Notes under the pieces: generated by a model | What the model was told of the DNA's origin: nothing | Database searches by the model: none | Seen by the model: only the letters and a program-made list of their open reading frames with translations | Program-made: the position numbers and the translations under genes | Shown: positions 11,061 through 20,622 of the stretch, piece after piece | Layout of the letters: each line of letters opens with the position of its first letter | How positions within the stretch are numbered: position 1 is the stretch's first letter | Source: Rebecca billardiae RCC1528 | Taxonomy: Eukaryota; Haptophyta | Assembly: GCA_965240325.2 (NCBI GenBank) | Contig: OZ251231.1 | Coordinates: 806,001-870,000, forward strand | Direction of reading: 5' to 3' | Length of the DNA: 64,000 bases

Positions 11061-13810
11061 GACTCGGCTGCCGCCGCCGCCGCCGCCGCCGCCGCCGTGA
11101 CGCGCGCGGTGCTCGGTGGCTCGTACTGCTGCGACACGATGTCGATGATCTGCTTGAGCGCGTTCGCGTTGCAGCGGAGGTGGCCAATCTCGCGGCCGAT
11201 CACCTTGGGCATGTCCACCTTCCCTCCGCGCGACGGCGGCAGGCGGCAGCGGAAGCCGATCCCTCTCAGGATCTTGACGACGTCGTACATCATGCAGCGC
11301 ATGTGGAGCTGGCTCGCGCCGTGCCGCCGTTTGATCATGTTCCAGATCGTGTGCTTGAAGGTGTGCTTGAAGGTGTTCTCCACGCCGTGCAGCAGCGGGA
11401 AGAGCACATCGTCGATGCGCTTGAGCCAGATCACCGGCGGCGACTCCTGCCCGCCGTGCTGCTCGACGTGGTCCAGCCACCCGCCGTGGTCGTCGTCGCG
11501 CATCTTGTGCAGCTTGTCGCGCGAGTCCTTGGCGGCGGCGGCGTTGGCGAACTTCACCTTGCAGCACGGGCACTCGAAGGGCTCGTTCTCGTGGCCCGGC
11601 ACCGGCGCGTGCGCGGCGTTGAAGCAGTACTCCATGGTGCGCCAGCTCGGCTCCGCCGTCGCCGGCTCCTTCCGGCCGTTGGTGCGACGGATGAACGGCT
11701 TCCTGCCGTTGTGCTGCGACACGCCGAGCACGCCGCGCGCGAACTCGCTGTCGCCGTTCAGCAAGAACTCGAGGTGGACGCAGCAGGAGCACTCCGAGTC
11801 GCACGGGTCGCGGTCGGGGTCCTCCACGCAGAGCTTCTTCACGCGCGTCATCTCGTACAGCACGTTGTACTCCGACCCGAGCGCGCCCGCCAGGTCGTGG
11901 TCGGAGCCGTCGAACACCGCGATCGTGTGGAAGTTGTTGGGCGCGCAGTAGCCGACGGTGAGCCCGGCGTCGCGCACGCAGATGATGGTGATCGAGTGGT
12001 TGCGGGCGACCTCGAGCGCGTCACCGCTGAGCGCGACGGAGAAGGGCTTCTTGACGAACTGCTGCTTGTCCAAGCCCGAGCCCTTGAGCGCGAGCTCCCA
12101 CGCGCGGTAGACGGCGCGCCGCACCGAGAGCGTGCACGTCTTGCCGTCGTCCTCGAGCACGATGCCCGCCTCCTCCGCCCACTGTGTGATCACCTTCTTG
12201 ACGCGTCCCCAGGACGGCCAGAGCGGGGCGTACACGCCGGGCATGATCTCGATGCGCTCGAACTTGCCGGTCGCGATGTTCACCTGCTTGCCCGTCATGT
12301 TGCGCGCGCAGATGTAGGTGTCCTGCGTCCAGTCGTTCATGATGACGATGGCCGCGAAGAGCTCGGGCTTGTACACGCGCTCCTCGATGGCGGTGATGAG
12401 AGCGCGGCGCACGTCCTGGTCGTGGCGGAGGAGCGACTCCGTGCGCATGATCTGCCGCGCAAAGTCGCCGCCGGACCCCACGTCGAGGAGGATCTTCGCC
12501 ACCTGGCCCGGATTCTGCGAGCGAAGGTACGCCTTGAGATTGAGGACGCCCCGTGCTCACGCGCTGCCGCACGGCGCGCGGATGCTGCGAGTGCTGCCCG
12601 CCGATCACGCGGAGCGGGTTGGCCGACGGGTCGATGGCGTGATTGGCCGCGACCTGCTCGGTCTGGCCGGCGCGACGAGCTTGCGCCTTCCGAGCTCGGT
12701 CAGATGCCCGCCTGCACTCCCCCTGCGCGTCCTTCAACTTCCTCTCGAGCGTCGCCACCTTGGCCAGCATCTTGTCGTCGCGCGTCCTCGTCAAACTCAC
12801 CTCGGCCATCACCTCGGTGAGCTCGGCCTCGACCAAAGCCAGCTCCGGGACCAGCGAGTGGACGGTCGACTCGAGACGGCGCACGTCCTCGTCCAGGAGG
12901 GACACGCGGCCCAGCACGTCCATCTTCTCCTGCTCCGACACCGCCGCCTCCTTCCGCAGCTCCTCGATCAGCCGGTCGCGCAGCTCCATCGTCGCCTCGA
13001 GCTCGGCAGCGCGGTGCAAGGCCGTCTGGTACGTCTCCACGGTGGTGTTGAGCGTGTCGGGCGTGCCGACGTCGACGAGCGCCTGCAGAGCGACGAGCTT
13101 GTCGTGCAAGTCGGCCACCACGTGGCGCTGCTTCTTCAGCTCGAGCACCAGCTTGTCGTTGTACTCGGCGGTGGTCATGCCCAGGTCGCGCGGCAGCGGC
13201 GGCTCGTAATTCTCGTCGTGGTGGCCGAGCGCGGCGCGAGAGCGCGTGACCGCCGGCAGCGGGGAGGCGAACGGCGGCGGCGACGACGGCGGGGAGGCGA
13301 CGGCGGCGGCGGCGGCAGCGGCCGGCACCGTGGGCGGGGTTGGCGGGGCCGGCATGGCTGGCGGCGACGCCGGCCCGTCTGCGTCCACCTCGATCGGCTG
13401 CGCCGGGTTGACGGCAGCATCGCCGGGTGGCGGCTCGTCGGGCGCGCAGTCGTCTGTGTCAGACTGCTGTTCGTGTGATGCCTTTGCCTTGGCGGCGCGG
13501 ATCGATCTTGCCCGCTTCGACCGCGTGTTGAAGCCAGGGGTTTGCCGCCGCCACCGCCTCTTGGACGAGCCGTGCCCTGTCGCACGCGCACCGGGGTCGT
13601 CGGGCAAGCCCGACGACCCAGCACCGGCGCTCACGCCTGCGCGCGAGCACGCGCGGCCGCGGCGCAGCGCGGGGGCGGCGCGCGGCGCGCGGCGGTGAGC
13701 GTGGGCGGGCGCGGGCGCGGGCGGGCGACGGGGCGCGCGGGCGCGCGCGAAGACGCGCCGGCGCGTGCGCGCCGCGCGCGTCGCGCCGACGTACCCGCGG
13801 CTGCGTCCAT
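10115..13810 (-). CDS. Transposase-like protein with coiled coil and DDE-type core (three exons)
   Basis: Proposed exons on the minus strand are 13810-13795 (MDAAAG..), 13636-12561 and 12514-10115. The introns (158 and 46 nt; GTACGT..CAG and GTGAGC..CAG) keep one frame of 1,163 aa. Order: basic NLS-like region (SSKRRWRRQTPGFNTRSKRA), acidic/Pro-rich stretch, long coiled coil (about residues 150-330), then a globular region. Candidate catalytic acids are D529 (ALSGDAL), D619 (LLNGDSEFARGVLG) and E1068 (REDGQELKGSRARRMYKR). After D619 comes a CPCCK zinc-type pair with a later His pair, then a helical WLKRIDDVLFPLLHGVEN segment. This order (D, D, CxxC insertion, E followed by basic residues) recalls RAG1/Transib and CMC transposases. 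An Ala/Gly/Asp homopolymer stretch lies between D619 and E1068. The short 46-nt intron is the least certain part. Confidence 0.65.
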
Positions 13811-14745
13811 CCCACCTACGCCCACCTGAGCGCCCGCGCTCGCGTCGCGTGCGCTCGGCGCACCTGCCGCCGTCGCGCAGGCGCGGCGTGTGGCGCGGCG
13901 CGCAACGCCGGAGCGGCGGGCGGCGGTGAGCGCGGGCGGGCGCGGGCGGCGGGGCGCGTGGGCGGGCGCGAGGACGAGCCCGCGCGCGCGCGCCGCGCGC
14001 GTCGACGTACCCGCGGCTGCGTCCACCCGGCCCGCGCCCGGCTGGGCGCCCGCGCTCGCGCCGCGCGCGCTGAGCGCGCCTGCGCGCGAGCGCGCGCGAC
14101 CGCGGCGCGGGGGCGGCGCGCGGCGGTGAGCGCGGGCGGGCGCGGGCGCGGGCGGGCGACGGGGCGCGCGGGCGCGCGCGAAGACGCGCCTGCGCGCGCG
14201 CGGCGGCGCGCGCGTGGCGCGCGCGGCGCGTCGACGTACCCGCGGCTGAGTCCACCCGGCCCGCGCCCGGCTGGGCGCCCGCGCTCGCGCCGCGCGCGCT
14301 GAGCGCGCCTGCGCGCGAGCGCGCGCGACCGCGGCGCGGGGGCGGCGCGCGGCGGTGAGCGCGGGCGGGCGCGGGCGCGGGCGGGCGACGGGGCGCGCGG
14401 GCGCGCGCGAAGACGCGCCTGCGCGCGCGCGCCGCGCGCGTCGCGCCGACGTACCCGCGGCTGCGTCCACCCCGACCGCGCCCAGCTGGGCACCCGCGCT
14501 CGCGCCGAGCGCGCTGAGCGCGCCTGCGCGAGAGCGTGCGGCCGCGGCGCGGGGGTGGCGCGCGGCGCGGGGGCGGCGGGCGGCGGTGAGCGCGGGCGGG
14601 CTCGGGCTCGCGCGGGCGATGGGGCGCGTGAGCGCGCGCGAAGACGCGCCGGTGCGCGCGCGCCGCGCGCGTCGCGGCGACGTACCCGCGGCTGCGTCCA
14701 CCCGGCCCGCGCCCAGCTGGGCGCCCGCGCCCGCGCCGCGCGCGC
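13640..14745 (-). repeat. Five tandem 215-231-bp units, each resembling the transposase first exon plus intron
   Basis: GACGTACCCGCGG recurs at 13788, 14003, 14232, 14448 and 14679 (spacing 215, 229, 216, 231 bp). Read on the minus strand each unit offers an acceptor-like CGCGCGCAG|G, about 70 nt of open sequence, and a donor GCGG|GTACGTCG. Only the unit nearest the gene has ATGGACGCAG; the others have GTGGACGCAG. The array therefore looks like amplification of the exon 1-intron 1 segment. GC content is extreme and both strands are open by chance. Confidence 0.7.
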
Positions 14746-16017
14746 TCACATCTCGGCCGGGCCGCTCGCCGACTGCTGCAGCCGCGCCTGCCGGTCCTGC
14801 CGAAGGATGGTCTGGCAGATGGCGTCCAAGCGAGAGTCGTACTGCTGGCCCCGCTGCCCCGCCTGGTACGGAATCGTTCGCAGCCGCTCCTTCAGCCGCC
14901 GCAGCTGCTTCGCGCGCAGCTCCTTCTCCAGGCCCGTCGGCATCGAGATGCGGCCGTCGGTGTGCAGCGTCGCGGCCCACGCCTCCCATTGCAGCCACTC
15001 CCTCCGCCCGATGGTCGTCGGCCGGCGCTTCCTCGTGTGAGTGAGGCGCAGGCGCACGAGCACGTTGTAGTTGCCCATCGGCGTGCGGCGCGCGTTCCCC
15101 ACCGCCGTCTTTGTGCGCGGGATCGACGTGTGGAAGCCACAGACGCTCTCGAGCACCTTCGGGTCCGTCAGATCGATCGTGAAGACGTCGCGCACCGCCG
15201 AGTGCAGGTCGGAGGCCTCCTCCGCTCGGTCGTCGATCAAAGCCTGCGGGCGCTTGCCCAGCAGAGCCTCCACCATGTGCGCGAACACCGGGAAATCGTA
15301 CGGGTCCCAAACCCCCCGAACGAAGCCACGGCAGGCCTTGAAACGCACCTGCTGAAGGGCGGTCCAGATTCGCCTGCGCAGACCCGAGATGTGCAAATCC
15401 ACGTTGATCAGCGCGAGAACCTTGTGGGCTGGCGGCGGCGGCAGGCGCGGCCGGCCGCGCTTGCCCCCGCGCGCCTTGCCCGCCGCCTTCCGCCGCGGCC
15501 GGCGCTTGTAGTCCTTGCTCCAGTCTGAGCCTGCGCGGCGCGGCGATGCGAGCGCATGCGGGCCGAGACGCAGTTCAGTGTACGCGTGCAATTTCACAGC
15601 CTCCCACACAATTTCAGGAGGGTGAGACGCACCGCCAGCGGCACCCGCACACAATCCCACCCTGCGAGAGCCACCTGCCACGTCTGCTGAGGCATCAGGC
15701 TCGGTCGCACTCGCGCGCGGCGCGCCAGCGAGCAGCGCGGCGCGCACCGTGCTTGCTGTGACGGCGAAAGCGGGCCATCCATCCGGTGTCGAGGGAGAAC
15801 TCGCGCGCTGCGCGGACGAGATCAGCACCCCACTCGAACGCGTAGTCAGGCCCGCGCGCCCCCGCGCCGTTCTTGGCCGCGTGCGCGCGCGCTGCTTTTG
15901 GGGGCAAGCTCTTCCGCCCGCGGCTCGCGAAGGTTGGCGGAAGGCGCGCGGCCGGTTGGCAACCCTCCCAGATGGCGATCTGAGCGACTCCGGGCTGCGG
16001 ACCGACCGGAACGTCAT
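14746..16017 (-). CDS. Second protein of the CACAGTG transposon, AT-hook-like, function unknown
   Basis: A 423-codon frame opens 24 bp inside the right terminal repeat and stops at 14746-14748, at the edge of the tandem array. The N-terminal 130 residues are Arg/Ala/Ser-rich and possibly not translated; from about residue 135 (PPEIVWEAVKLHAYTELRLG) the sequence is convincingly protein-like. A basic segment ends in GKRGRPRLPPPP, close to the AT-hook core RGRP, suggesting DNA binding. The C-terminal half (ALINVDLHISGLRRRIWTAL, VWDPYDFPVFAHMVEALLGK, LESVCGFHTSIPRTKT, GRREWLQWEAWAATLH) is not recognised. By position it is probably an accessory transposition protein; this is inference. Confidence 0.55.
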   Translation of the reverse strand: MTFRSVRSPESLRSPSGRVANRPRAFRQPSRAAGGRACPQKQRARTRPRTARGRAGLTTRSSGVLISSAQRASSPSTPDGWPAFAVTASTVRAALLAGAPRASATEPDASADVAGGSRRVGLCAGAAGGASHPPEIVWEAVKLHAYTELRLGPHALASPRRAGSDWSKDYKRRPRRKAAGKARGGKRGRPRLPPPPAHKVLALINVDLHISGLRRRIWTALQQVRFKACRGFVRGVWDPYDFPVFAHMVEALLGKRPQALIDDRAEEASDLHSAVRDVFTIDLTDPKVLESVCGFHTSIPRTKTAVGNARRTPMGNYNVLVRLRLTHTRKRRPTTIGRREWLQWEAWAATLHTDGRISMPTGLEKELRAKQLRRLKERLRTIPYQAGQRGQQYDSRLDAICQTILRQDRQARLQQSASGPAEM

Positions 16018-16041
16018 GGAAAATCCCGATTCTGCACTGTG

Positions 16042-16115
16042 ATATGACGAGGCGGTTCATCCATCGAGACAGACGGGTAACGTATTTGAACAAGCACTAT
16101 TCAAAAGAATCTGGC
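16042..16115 (+). repeat. Third 77-bp tandem unit, right of the transposon
   Basis: ATATGACGAGGCGGTTCATC, then CGAGACAGACGGGTAACG and CTATTCAAAAGAATCT match the units at 9693-9837 in direct orientation. The unit starts at the AT duplication, marking it as interrupted target DNA. Confidence 0.75.
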
Positions 16116-16204
16116 TTCATAGCTGTTTTCGACCCAAAACAATCAAACGTCGCTCGGCAAACTCGTACTTCAGCATACAAGAGGGATAGGAATACTCACT
16201 TGTT

Positions 16205-16475
16205 TCACCCCCGGGGTATCTGATCCCACGTCCGTCCATAGTAGATACAAGAATTGCAGCGGGCGCGGCCTTTTAAGCTGTGATGGACAGCATACCCCCC
16301 CTCAAAAAGTCGAAAACTCACCCTCCAACAGCCCTCAAAATCGTCCCCCATGCCCTTTTCTTTGATCAAAAGATCTTTTTGACAACGTAGTGAGGGCCCC
16401 CGGCGGGGCTCCACGCTACGCGCTCCGCCCTGCACCGCGGGCCAGCACCGCGGGCCATAATGTATATGGTTCATG
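16205..16475 (-). repeat. Interspersed repeat family A, copy 4 (inverted)
   Basis: Reverse complement of family A: GGGCTCCACGC..CGCTCCGCCCTGCACCGCGG, preceded by GATCAAAAGATCTTTTTGA and CAAAATCGTCCCCCATGCC. The unit beyond 16205 diverges. Confidence 0.55.
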
Positions 16476-16648
16476 GACTGCTACGGGGTCGAGCAGAATA
16501 TCATCGATATTTATCAGGCGCACGTGTGCGTATTCATCATCAGCCTTCGGGAATTGGGAGTAGCTATTGGCCTTTTGCCCTCTGGCGAGCCAGTTGTGCG
16601 CACTTGAGCAGGCCTTGAGCAGGCTCGAGGCCACTTTTTTGCGCTCAC
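16476..16648. other. Intergenic, no gene seen
   Basis: Short stretch between the family A copy and the decayed gene. It holds nothing recognisable. Confidence 0.3.
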
Positions 16649-17560
16649 GTGGACATGATGCCGAGCACGTCAGCTGGCGACGCCGACGAGGACCGCGCTC
16701 GCCGCGTATTGAACGTGCTGCTCGAATCCGGGGCAGTGAAGAAGGTGGCTAAGAGCACGCTCCAGAGCATCGCTGCTGCCATCTCACTCAGTCGTGAGGC
16801 ACAAGCAGGACGTGCCCTCTGCGGCGGTGAAGTACAACGTGCCCAAATGGTCGATCTACAACTTCGTTCGCAAGGTCCGCACCGTGCTGGAGGACGAGGG
16901 CGCAATCGGCAGGGGGAGCGCGACGCGACTGATCACCGACTTCACCACGCGCCCCGCAGGCCAGCTCCCTCCCTCCTCCGCTCACCCGGCCCAACAGCTG
17001 GCAGCCGCTTTGCGGCACTCGCCGCGCTCGACGGGGAAATGCCCGCTGCAGAGAAAGCACAGCCGCAGCGGGGGCGCCCGGCCGGCTCGCTCAGCCTGCT
17101 GGGCACGCTCAACCTAGGCGTCACGTGCTACCTCGGCTCGCTGCTGGCGGCGCTGCTCGCGTGCCCTTCCATCGTCTCGCTCGCCACATCTGCCGCGGCT
17201 GAGCAGTCCACCAACCCCATCGTGTCCCGAGCATGCGCTCGCTGGCGCTCGCGCATGTCAACTGCGAGTGGCCCAGCGAGGTGGGGCCGACGCGTAGCTT
17301 GCTCGAGCCGCTCCACGACGCGATCGCGGAGGTCTGTCGGTGGACAACGGCGTTTGGGCAGCAGCAGCAGGACGCGTGCGAGGTGCTGTACAAAATCATG
17401 GAGGCCCTGGCTGGCTGCGACGAGGCGTGCTCATACCTTGGCTTGCTCGAGTGCCTCGGTCAGCTGGCGAGCGAGCAGCCCTCGCAGCAGCAGCGCGTGC
17501 CGACGCCGACGATCTCGCAGCAGCAGCGCGTGCCGACGATCTCAGTCGGCCATGACTTCG
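16649..17560 (+). pseudogene. Decayed gene with helix-turn-helix and ubiquitin-specific-protease-like pieces
   Basis: Coding-like pieces lie in shifting frames. Frame 2 gives ARRVLNVLLESGAVKKVAK; another frame from about 16794 gives AVKYNVPKWSIYNFVRKV, a helix-turn-helix-like stretch; back in frame 2 is LLGTLNLGVTCYLGSLLAAL, which resembles the Cys box of USP deubiquitinases (GxxNLGNTCYxNSxLQxL). After a one-base shift near 17230 comes FGQQQQDACEVLYKIMEAL, resembling the USP QDAxEFL motif. The shifts fit no clear introns, and the frame runs into a family B repeat at 17560, so it is called a pseudogene. An intact multi-exon gene cannot be excluded. Confidence 0.45.
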
Positions 17561-17785
17561 ACTGTACACAATCGGCGCCTCGCCGGCGGCTGCGATGGGC
17601 CCGCCCGGCCGCGCGGCGGGCGGCGGCGCGCCGCTGGAGTCTACTCGCTGCCGGGCTCGCGGCCGGGCGGGCCCACTCTCGATCGCGACGGAGGGTGCGA
17701 CGGAGGGTGCACCGCCACCGCGGGCCCCGAACTACGTTCGTTCTATCTACGGAAAAGGACCGCGGAACGCCGCTGCGTTTTTTGT
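17560..17785 (-). repeat. Partial family B repeat (inverted)
   Basis: Carries the reversed landmarks of family B: GGGTGCACCGCCACCGCGGG, CCGAACTACGTTCGTTC and GGAAAAGGACCGCGGAACGC. It truncates the USP-like pseudogene. Confidence 0.6.
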
Positions 17786-18114
17786 CGGGCCTGGGCCGCA
17801 ACGGCCCGCGAACAATTCACGCTTTTTTTCGCGATGCCCGCGGTTCTGCCTTCCCATTGGTCGGTCGATGGATCATCTCAACTTCTCCCGGGACAAAGTG
17901 AGACATATTATCTCAATAGCATCTTTATGAATCTTTGGAATCAAAGTTGAAAGAGCCAATCGTCATCCCGAAAGGCACGATGATGCCGATTCGGCCTAGC
18001 TGCAATCTTGTTAGCATCTCGGCCACTGTTCGCTGGATTTGTGCGGGTTTCTCAGCGGTCGAAGGGGTCTCAAGCAAAGTTGAAGGCTTGCGGGAGCGGA
18101 AACTAGGAGACCGC

Positions 18115-18270
18115 GGCGAAGTGGCGACAGCTTGCGAAGGGCGTCCACGATGGGCCATACGGCTTACTGTGCAAGGCAACTCGTGCGGGATCGGGCGCGT
18201 ACGGCGACGTTTGCATGGTCGTCAATGCGCAGGGTGGGCGGCCTGCGGTGAAACTCACACGACGCCCGAC
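18115..18270 (+). pseudogene. Protein-kinase N-lobe-like fragment
   Basis: Plus-strand reading gives PYGLLCKATRAGSGAYGDVC followed by MVVNAQGGRPAVKLTRR. This resembles a kinase glycine-rich loop (GxGxYGxV) and the VAxK lysine. No C-lobe motif follows. A related inverted segment lies at 20295-20440, so both look like remnants of one duplicated gene. Confidence 0.35.
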
Positions 18271-18290
18271 CGCTGGCAACCACACCGCCG

Positions 18291-18620
18291 TCAGGCCGAG
18301 CTTGGCCGCACCCCGCGTGCGGCGTGGACCGGCCGCCGAGTGGCTTGCGGCCCGCTCAGCACGTACGTCGTCTCACGCATCGGGCCGAAGCAGAAGCGGC
18401 GGTACATGAAGCTGGCAGACTCGGTCATGGAGTGCTTGTCGGTGCCGTCGAACGTCCACCCACCGACGTCCGTGCCGATGCCAAACTCCTTCTGCTGGCA
18501 TCCGAGGCACTCGATGATCACGCCCTTCGCCTTCGGCTTGTGGAGGCGTCCACGGCGTACCCGTATTGATTGGGACAGGCGATGCGCGAGGACAGCTGAG
18601 GGCAAGCCAGCCCGCGCGGT
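18291..18620 (-). pseudogene. Coding-like fragment of unknown family
   Basis: The minus-strand frame contains AKGVIIECLGCQQKEFGIGT, then GWTFDGTDKHSMTESASFMY and RRFCFGPMRETTYVLSG. The composition is far more protein-like than surrounding frames, suggesting a real or former exon. Flanking sequence (CPNQYGYAVDAST) has a relative on the opposite strand at 20150-20210. Family not recognised. Confidence 0.35.
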
Positions 18621-18704
18621 CCGAGCGTGCGCAGCGCGCGCCGCTGGGCTTGCGTGGCGGCAACAGGCTCCGTTGTGCGGCAGACGGTCGAGTCCGGGGC
18701 GCAC

Positions 18705-20090
18705 ACGTGCTGACGCAGTCGCCTACGCAACTGGCTTCGGCTGCCGTGCCTTCGCGGTCGTGCACCAAGCCTGCGTCGCCGCGCGCCGACGCGCCGCCGG
18801 CGCGGCGGAGTGCGGGACGCGGTGCCGCCGCCAGTCAGTCGTCCGGCTGACGAGTCCGCGTCGTTCAGTCACACACGGACGACGGCTGCCGCGTAATGAC
18901 CGGGCTGGCCCGCGGCCGCCCACCCAGCCAGTCCCAGGGTGTCCGGAGTCGTGACCGTTGGCAACGGTCACGACAGTGCTCAGGCCTCCTCCGAGAAGTT
19001 CGGCGCGTCGGGCTCGATCGTCATGCCGGCTGTCATGCCGCGCGCGCTAAATATTATCGTCGTCGATCGATTAATAATCTAAACGGGCGCCGTCGCCATT
19101 GCAAACTTATTCAAAACTTAAACTACGTCCGTACCGTCGGCTAGTACCGCTCAGATACTGCTCCAGCAGTCAGACTGTCAGTCCGACGGTCACTCCGGGA
19201 CCGCCGGACTCAGACTCAGTGCGTGACTTGTACTCTCCGGACCGGCACGGATGACCGCACGGTCCGACAGACGAGTCGGATCGACGGAGACAGGAGAGCC
19301 AGACTGAGACACGCGTCAGTTCGATAACGTGAGACAGTCATAGCACCGTACTCCGTAGTAGCCGACGAGGGCTCGGACAGTCGGACTCGACGTGTCAGTC
19401 CGTCAGACCGTCCGCCGTACGCGTCAGTGACGAGACAGCGGCGCCAGTCGGTCGCCAGTCGAGTGCGGCACCGGGGCGGGAGCCGGAGCCGCTGTCCCGT
19501 GTCCGAGTGGCACGCGGGTTCGAGCAGTTACACCGTGACGCCCGGCCTAAGTCGGTCCGCGCAAGACAGAAGTCGTGAGAAGACGCCGGCGGATCTGATC
19601 TGACTTACTGAGACTGAGCAGATGGCATCATATTCATATATAGCAGCATGCTGATCATATAAGTATATAGATAGCCATCAGCCGTACCGCAGCAGTAAGG
19701 CTGATGTAGGCCGCCTGCGCGGCCCTGAGCGGGAGCCTGATGCCAGCTGACTCCTGTCTGAGGCGCGCCCGGCGCTGCCGCGCCCGGCACCCGGCTCCGG
19801 CGCGGCCGGTGCAGGTCAGCCGTCACTCGTCAGGGTGTCAGCGGTCAGGACCGCGTCCGGCGTCCAAAATCTACGAGTCTGTCCGCGGTCTCGGCGCCCG
19901 GGTCCGGACCTTGAAGTCACTCAGCTGCGTCCGATGCCGCCATCCACAGAGGTATACAAAGTCCGTCTCCACGATCGTCAGAGTCACGCCGCCTCCTGAC
20001 TAAGGCCGCCGGGCGCGCGCGCGTCGCGCCCCGGCCGTGAGGTGATCGTGAAGAACTGCGCGCGCGTACGGCGCGCGCGCGTGCCGCGAG
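18705..20090. other. Intergenic, no gene seen
   Basis: Between 19.1 and 19.6 kb the DNA is rich in short GACAGTC and CAGTCAGAC-like words without a clear period, resembling degenerate simple repeats. No gene or RNA recognised. Confidence 0.35.
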
Positions 20091-20099
20091 GGCTGAATT

Positions 20100-20440
20100 G
20101 GAATGGAACCCTGCCGTGCCAGGATATGCCCATCGCCCTCTGTCCTCGGGCGTCGCCCGTCCCAATGAATACTGGTACGCAGTGGACACCTCCACCTGCA
20201 GGCGTACAAGCGAACGGCGGCGGGCGACGAGGGGCACTGTGATGTGCGTGCTGCATCCAGGCAGCGCGCCGGACGCGTACCTGAGCTTCCTGAGAAGCTG
20301 GGCCTTGCATCGGGCTGTGCTGTTCTCGGCGGACGCGCGTCGTGTGAGCTTCACCATAGCCAGCCCACCCTGGGTGTCGACGACCTTGTAAACATCGCCA
20401 TGCGTGCTCGTCATCGTACCGCATAACGGTTCAGCCTCTC
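20100..20440 (-). pseudogene. Second kinase-like fragment, inverted relative to the one at 18.1 kb
   Basis: The minus strand reads STHGDVYKVVDTQGGLAMVK then LTRRASAENSTARC, matching the 18.1-18.27-kb fragment (GDVCMVVNAQGGRPAVKL). Adjacent DNA at 20150-20210 matches 18540-18610 inverted (AATGAATACTGGTACGC versus its near complement). The intervening segment is shorter than at 18 kb, implying a deletion. Confidence 0.35.
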
Positions 20441-20622
20441 CGTAAGCCGCAGATGGGACATCCATCTGCTCGACTCCTCGCTGGGGAGCCTCGGGTCGCG
20501 CGCCGAATTCACCGACTTGCGCGACCTCAGCAGCCGGCCGAGCGGCGCCCAGCCGCGCATGCTTGCCCCCTCAGCACGGCGCGGCGCGGCGTGCACTCGG
20601 GCCAACGGGTGCCGCACGACAT

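Larger units (their letters stand above)
9838..16041 (-). mobile_element. 6.2-kb two-gene DNA transposon with CACAGTG termini
   Basis: The left end reads CACAGTGCAGAA and the right end is its reverse complement. Inside both ends, matching blocks sit at the same distance: TGACGTT at positions 26-32 and GTCCGCA at 40-46. AT at 9836-9837 and 16042-16043 is a 2-bp target duplication: removing the element and one AT restores a gapless 77-bp repeat junction. It holds two minus-strand genes, a spliced transposase-like gene (10115-13810) and a 423-codon gene (14746-16017), with a tandem array between. CAC-ends with a 2-bp duplication fit the CACTA/CMC group best. The heptamer equals the RAG recombination signal heptamer, but RAG/Transib elements make 5-bp duplications. 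Confidence 0.85.

Noticed and set aside
13631-15310. A 559-codon frame over the tandem array and second transposon gene
   Set aside because: Reads the array and the 423-codon gene in the wrong frame; pure Arg/Ala/Pro composition.
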